This document shows positions 62,732-64,000 of a DNA stretch of 64,000 nt, in pieces. Where the stretch lies: NCBI GenBank assembly GCA_949300425.1, contig CASGED010000039.1, forward strand, positions 49,261 through 113,260. The letters run 5' to 3'. Source of the stretch: an uncultured Bacteroides sp. (GTDB lineage: Bacteria > Bacteroidota > Bacteroidia > Bacteroidales > Bacteroidaceae). Position 1 is the first letter of the stretch, and each line of letters opens with the position of its first letter. Below the pieces are notes generated by a model that saw only the letters and a program-made list of their open reading frames with translations, was not told the origin of the DNA and did not search any database. The translations under genes were made by a program, and so were the position numbers.

Positions 62732-63667
62732 ATGCCACTACAACGCATTCTCGAAATAGACTACCTGAAGTGTGTCTTCATCCTGCTGATGGTAACGTTC
62801 CACTTGGTGTACATAGGCGACAGCTATCCCTACGCCAAGCAGATAGTCTATACTTTCCACATGCCGGGTTTCCTGCTTATATCCGGTTATCTGGCCCAAT
62901 CCATGAAAGACATGCGAAAGGGATTACATAAAGTCCTGTGGATATTCATTCCTTACGCCTGCATGGAATTGGGCTATACCGTAGCCTCTTATCTGTTGCC
63001 CGTGCGCGAACGGATAACGGAACTGACAGCAAGCGTCTTGCTCGACAAACTTTTCCTCCACCCCATCGGTCCCTACTGGTATCTGCATACGCTGATGATT
63101 TGCTTCGTGCTGTATCATTTCGCGTACCGATGGGGGCGGAACGATGTCCTGACGCGAGCCGTCGTTTTCGGCCTTGCCCTGTTCGGACTGCACGCCTGCG
63201 GAGTCATCTATTGGGCCAACGGGCTTTACTTTCTGGCAGGCTGTGTGTTGCACTGGTGCGGACTAAACTTCAAGCAATTCTTCCATCCCGCCTGGATAGC
63301 CGTTGTTCCGCTGGTCCTGCTTTGCATCTATCCGGAGAACTTAGACCGTAGCCGTTTGGGCGGGGTCGCCATCACCTATTTCTGTTTCTGCCTGCTGCTG
63401 TGGAGCTACCGATATGTGCCTTCCCGTCTCGCACGTCTTTCGGGCTTTATCGGTCGCAACACGCTTCCCGTCCTGTTATTCTCCCCCATCTTCACGCTGC
63501 TCTCCCGCTATTACCTGCCTCTGTTTTCCTTCGATTCCACCGGCATTTGCTTCCTGCTTGTTTCCGTATCGTTGGCCGTAGCCGGAAGCATCGGCATCGC
63601 TTGGACAATGGACCGCCTGCGCCTTTCGGCTTATTTTTTCGGGAAAGGGAAGAGTGTACAATCTTAA
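62732..63667 (+). CDS. Membrane acyltransferase, acyltransferase_3 family
   Basis: 311-residue multi-pass membrane protein of the family that O-acetylates or otherwise acylates surface sugars. Diagnostic start: LEIDYLKCVFILLMVTFHLV, with the catalytic His in MVTFHLVY near residue 28, then PYAKQIVYTFHMPGFLLISG. About ten hydrophobic helices follow. The chain is at the short end for the family but no truncation is evident. No glycan gene is adjacent except heparinase II, so the acceptor is unknown. Confidence 0.92.
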   Translation: MPLQRILEIDYLKCVFILLMVTFHLVYIGDSYPYAKQIVYTFHMPGFLLISGYLAQSMKDMRKGLHKVLWIFIPYACMELGYTVASYLLPVRERITELTASVLLDKLFLHPIGPYWYLHTLMICFVLYHFAYRWGRNDVLTRAVVFGLALFGLHACGVIYWANGLYFLAGCVLHWCGLNFKQFFHPAWIAVVPLVLLCIYPENLDRSRLGGVAITYFCFCLLLWSYRYVPSRLARLSGFIGRNTLPVLLFSPIFTLLSRYYLPLFSFDSTGICFLLVSVSLAVAGSIGIAWTMDRLRLSAYFFGKGKSVQS

Positions 63668-63842
63668 ATCATATTCACATAAGGGATGGGAGTATCAAAA
63701 TTCTCATTCATGATAATATCCAAAAGTCTTATAGCAATCCACATCCAAGCAATTCATAGGTGAGCATCCTTCCCATCTTGATGCCAAATAGATGGCATAT
63801 TGGAATTCAGAAACACCATGCGTCTGGAGTTTTTATAAGGCT
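63668..63842. other. Gene debris
   Basis: No intact gene. On the minus strand short open stretches (for example LPELKPYKNSRRMVFLNSNM, then a stop, then IIMNENFDTPIPYVNMI) look like remains of a decayed coding sequence that I do not recognise. Confidence 0.4.
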
Positions 63843-63998
63843 TTAACTCAGGTAAGATGTCAGCACCAGTCCGGTCTTGACGGGAAGCAGCGAGAATATC
63901 ATTCTTGCCACAAGGTCAAGATTGAGGGCGTACTTGGCTATGAATCTTTGAATGCGGCGAAGGTTGGAATCCCTTTCAACAGGGGTTGGCATTGCCGC
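63843..63998 (-). pseudogene. Truncated IS4-like transposase fragment
   Basis: Minus-strand frame entering from the right edge with VERDSNLRRIQRFIAKYALN and LDLVARMIFSLLPVKTGLVL. This resembles the N-terminal part of Bacteroides IS4-like DDE transposases just before the first catalytic Asp (usually DRTNW). Similarity ends at about 63862 and a stop follows at 63845-63843, so the catalytic domain is lost. It is evidence of past insertion-sequence activity at this edge; family assignment is from memory. Confidence 0.65.
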
Positions 63999-64000
63999 TG

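Overview
The window looks like a chromosomal segment of a gut Bacteroidales bacterium, most likely Bacteroides or a close relative. The signs are a SusC-class transporter next to a hybrid two-component sensor, many SPII lipoproteins, glycan-degrading enzymes (GH2, GH43, GH92, GH125, PL21), promoter-like boxes of the Bacteroidetes type (TAnnTTTG, often TATCTTTG or TACTTTTG) and a smalltalk/HU/VirE-DUF3987/DUF4248 island. No plasmid or phage backbone is visible, and I saw no rRNA, tRNA or CRISPR array.

Layout. 0-6.7 kb: the left end of a polysaccharide utilisation locus, with a susC gene running off the left edge and the hybrid sensor/regulator that probably controls it; a 21-bp-spaced direct repeat between them is the likely operator. 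6.8-9.2 kb: an OmpR-type response regulator whose 5' end also exists as a 66-bp upstream copy, with an ATPase_2/DUF234 gene between the two copies. 9.2-13.4 kb: SulP transporter, small lipoprotein, rubrerythrin and a lipoprotein serpin. 13.4-14.1 kb: gene-free and rich in short inverted heptamers. 14.1-20.5 kb: housekeeping genes (tyrS; a six-gene operon LOG-DUF4271-hemD-rnpA-yidD-tatD-like; metK preceded by a likely SAM-II riboswitch). 20.6-26.1 kb: a polymorphic-toxin (RHS/YD) locus that has lost its core domain and ends in an out-of-frame HExxH peptidase tip plus a candidate immunity lipoprotein. 26.2-30.6 kb: the smalltalk/HU/VirE-DUF3987/DUF4248 island, bracketed by two copies of a MITE-like repeat. 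30.7-40.8 kb: a secreted EEP phosphodiesterase, a DUF2723 membrane protein, a deacetylase, Lpd, a PBP4-type peptidase and a DEAD-box helicase. 41-47.2 kb: a secreted beta-helix/GH43/DUF2264 operon. 47.2-51.3 kb: flippase, S46 dipeptidyl-peptidase and LMW phosphatase on the minus strand. 51.4-58.9 kb: a GH125-GH92-GH2 operon that fits dismantling of alpha-mannosidic glycans such as N-glycans. 58.9-63.7 kb: ruvB, heparinase II (PL21) and a membrane acyltransferase. The right edge holds gene debris and a truncated transposase.

The most unusual structure is in the virE-like gene. A 37-bp perfect inverted repeat (47 bp with one mismatch), built from four GGGTCCA heptamers, lies in the linker before the DUF3987 domain and again directly after the stop codon, so it brackets exactly that domain. 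Two other heptamer arrays of the same style (GTTTCAC at 13.66-13.96 kb, GGTAAT at 62.45-62.55 kb) occur between genes. All assignments come from reading the sequence and from remembered family features; no database search was run.
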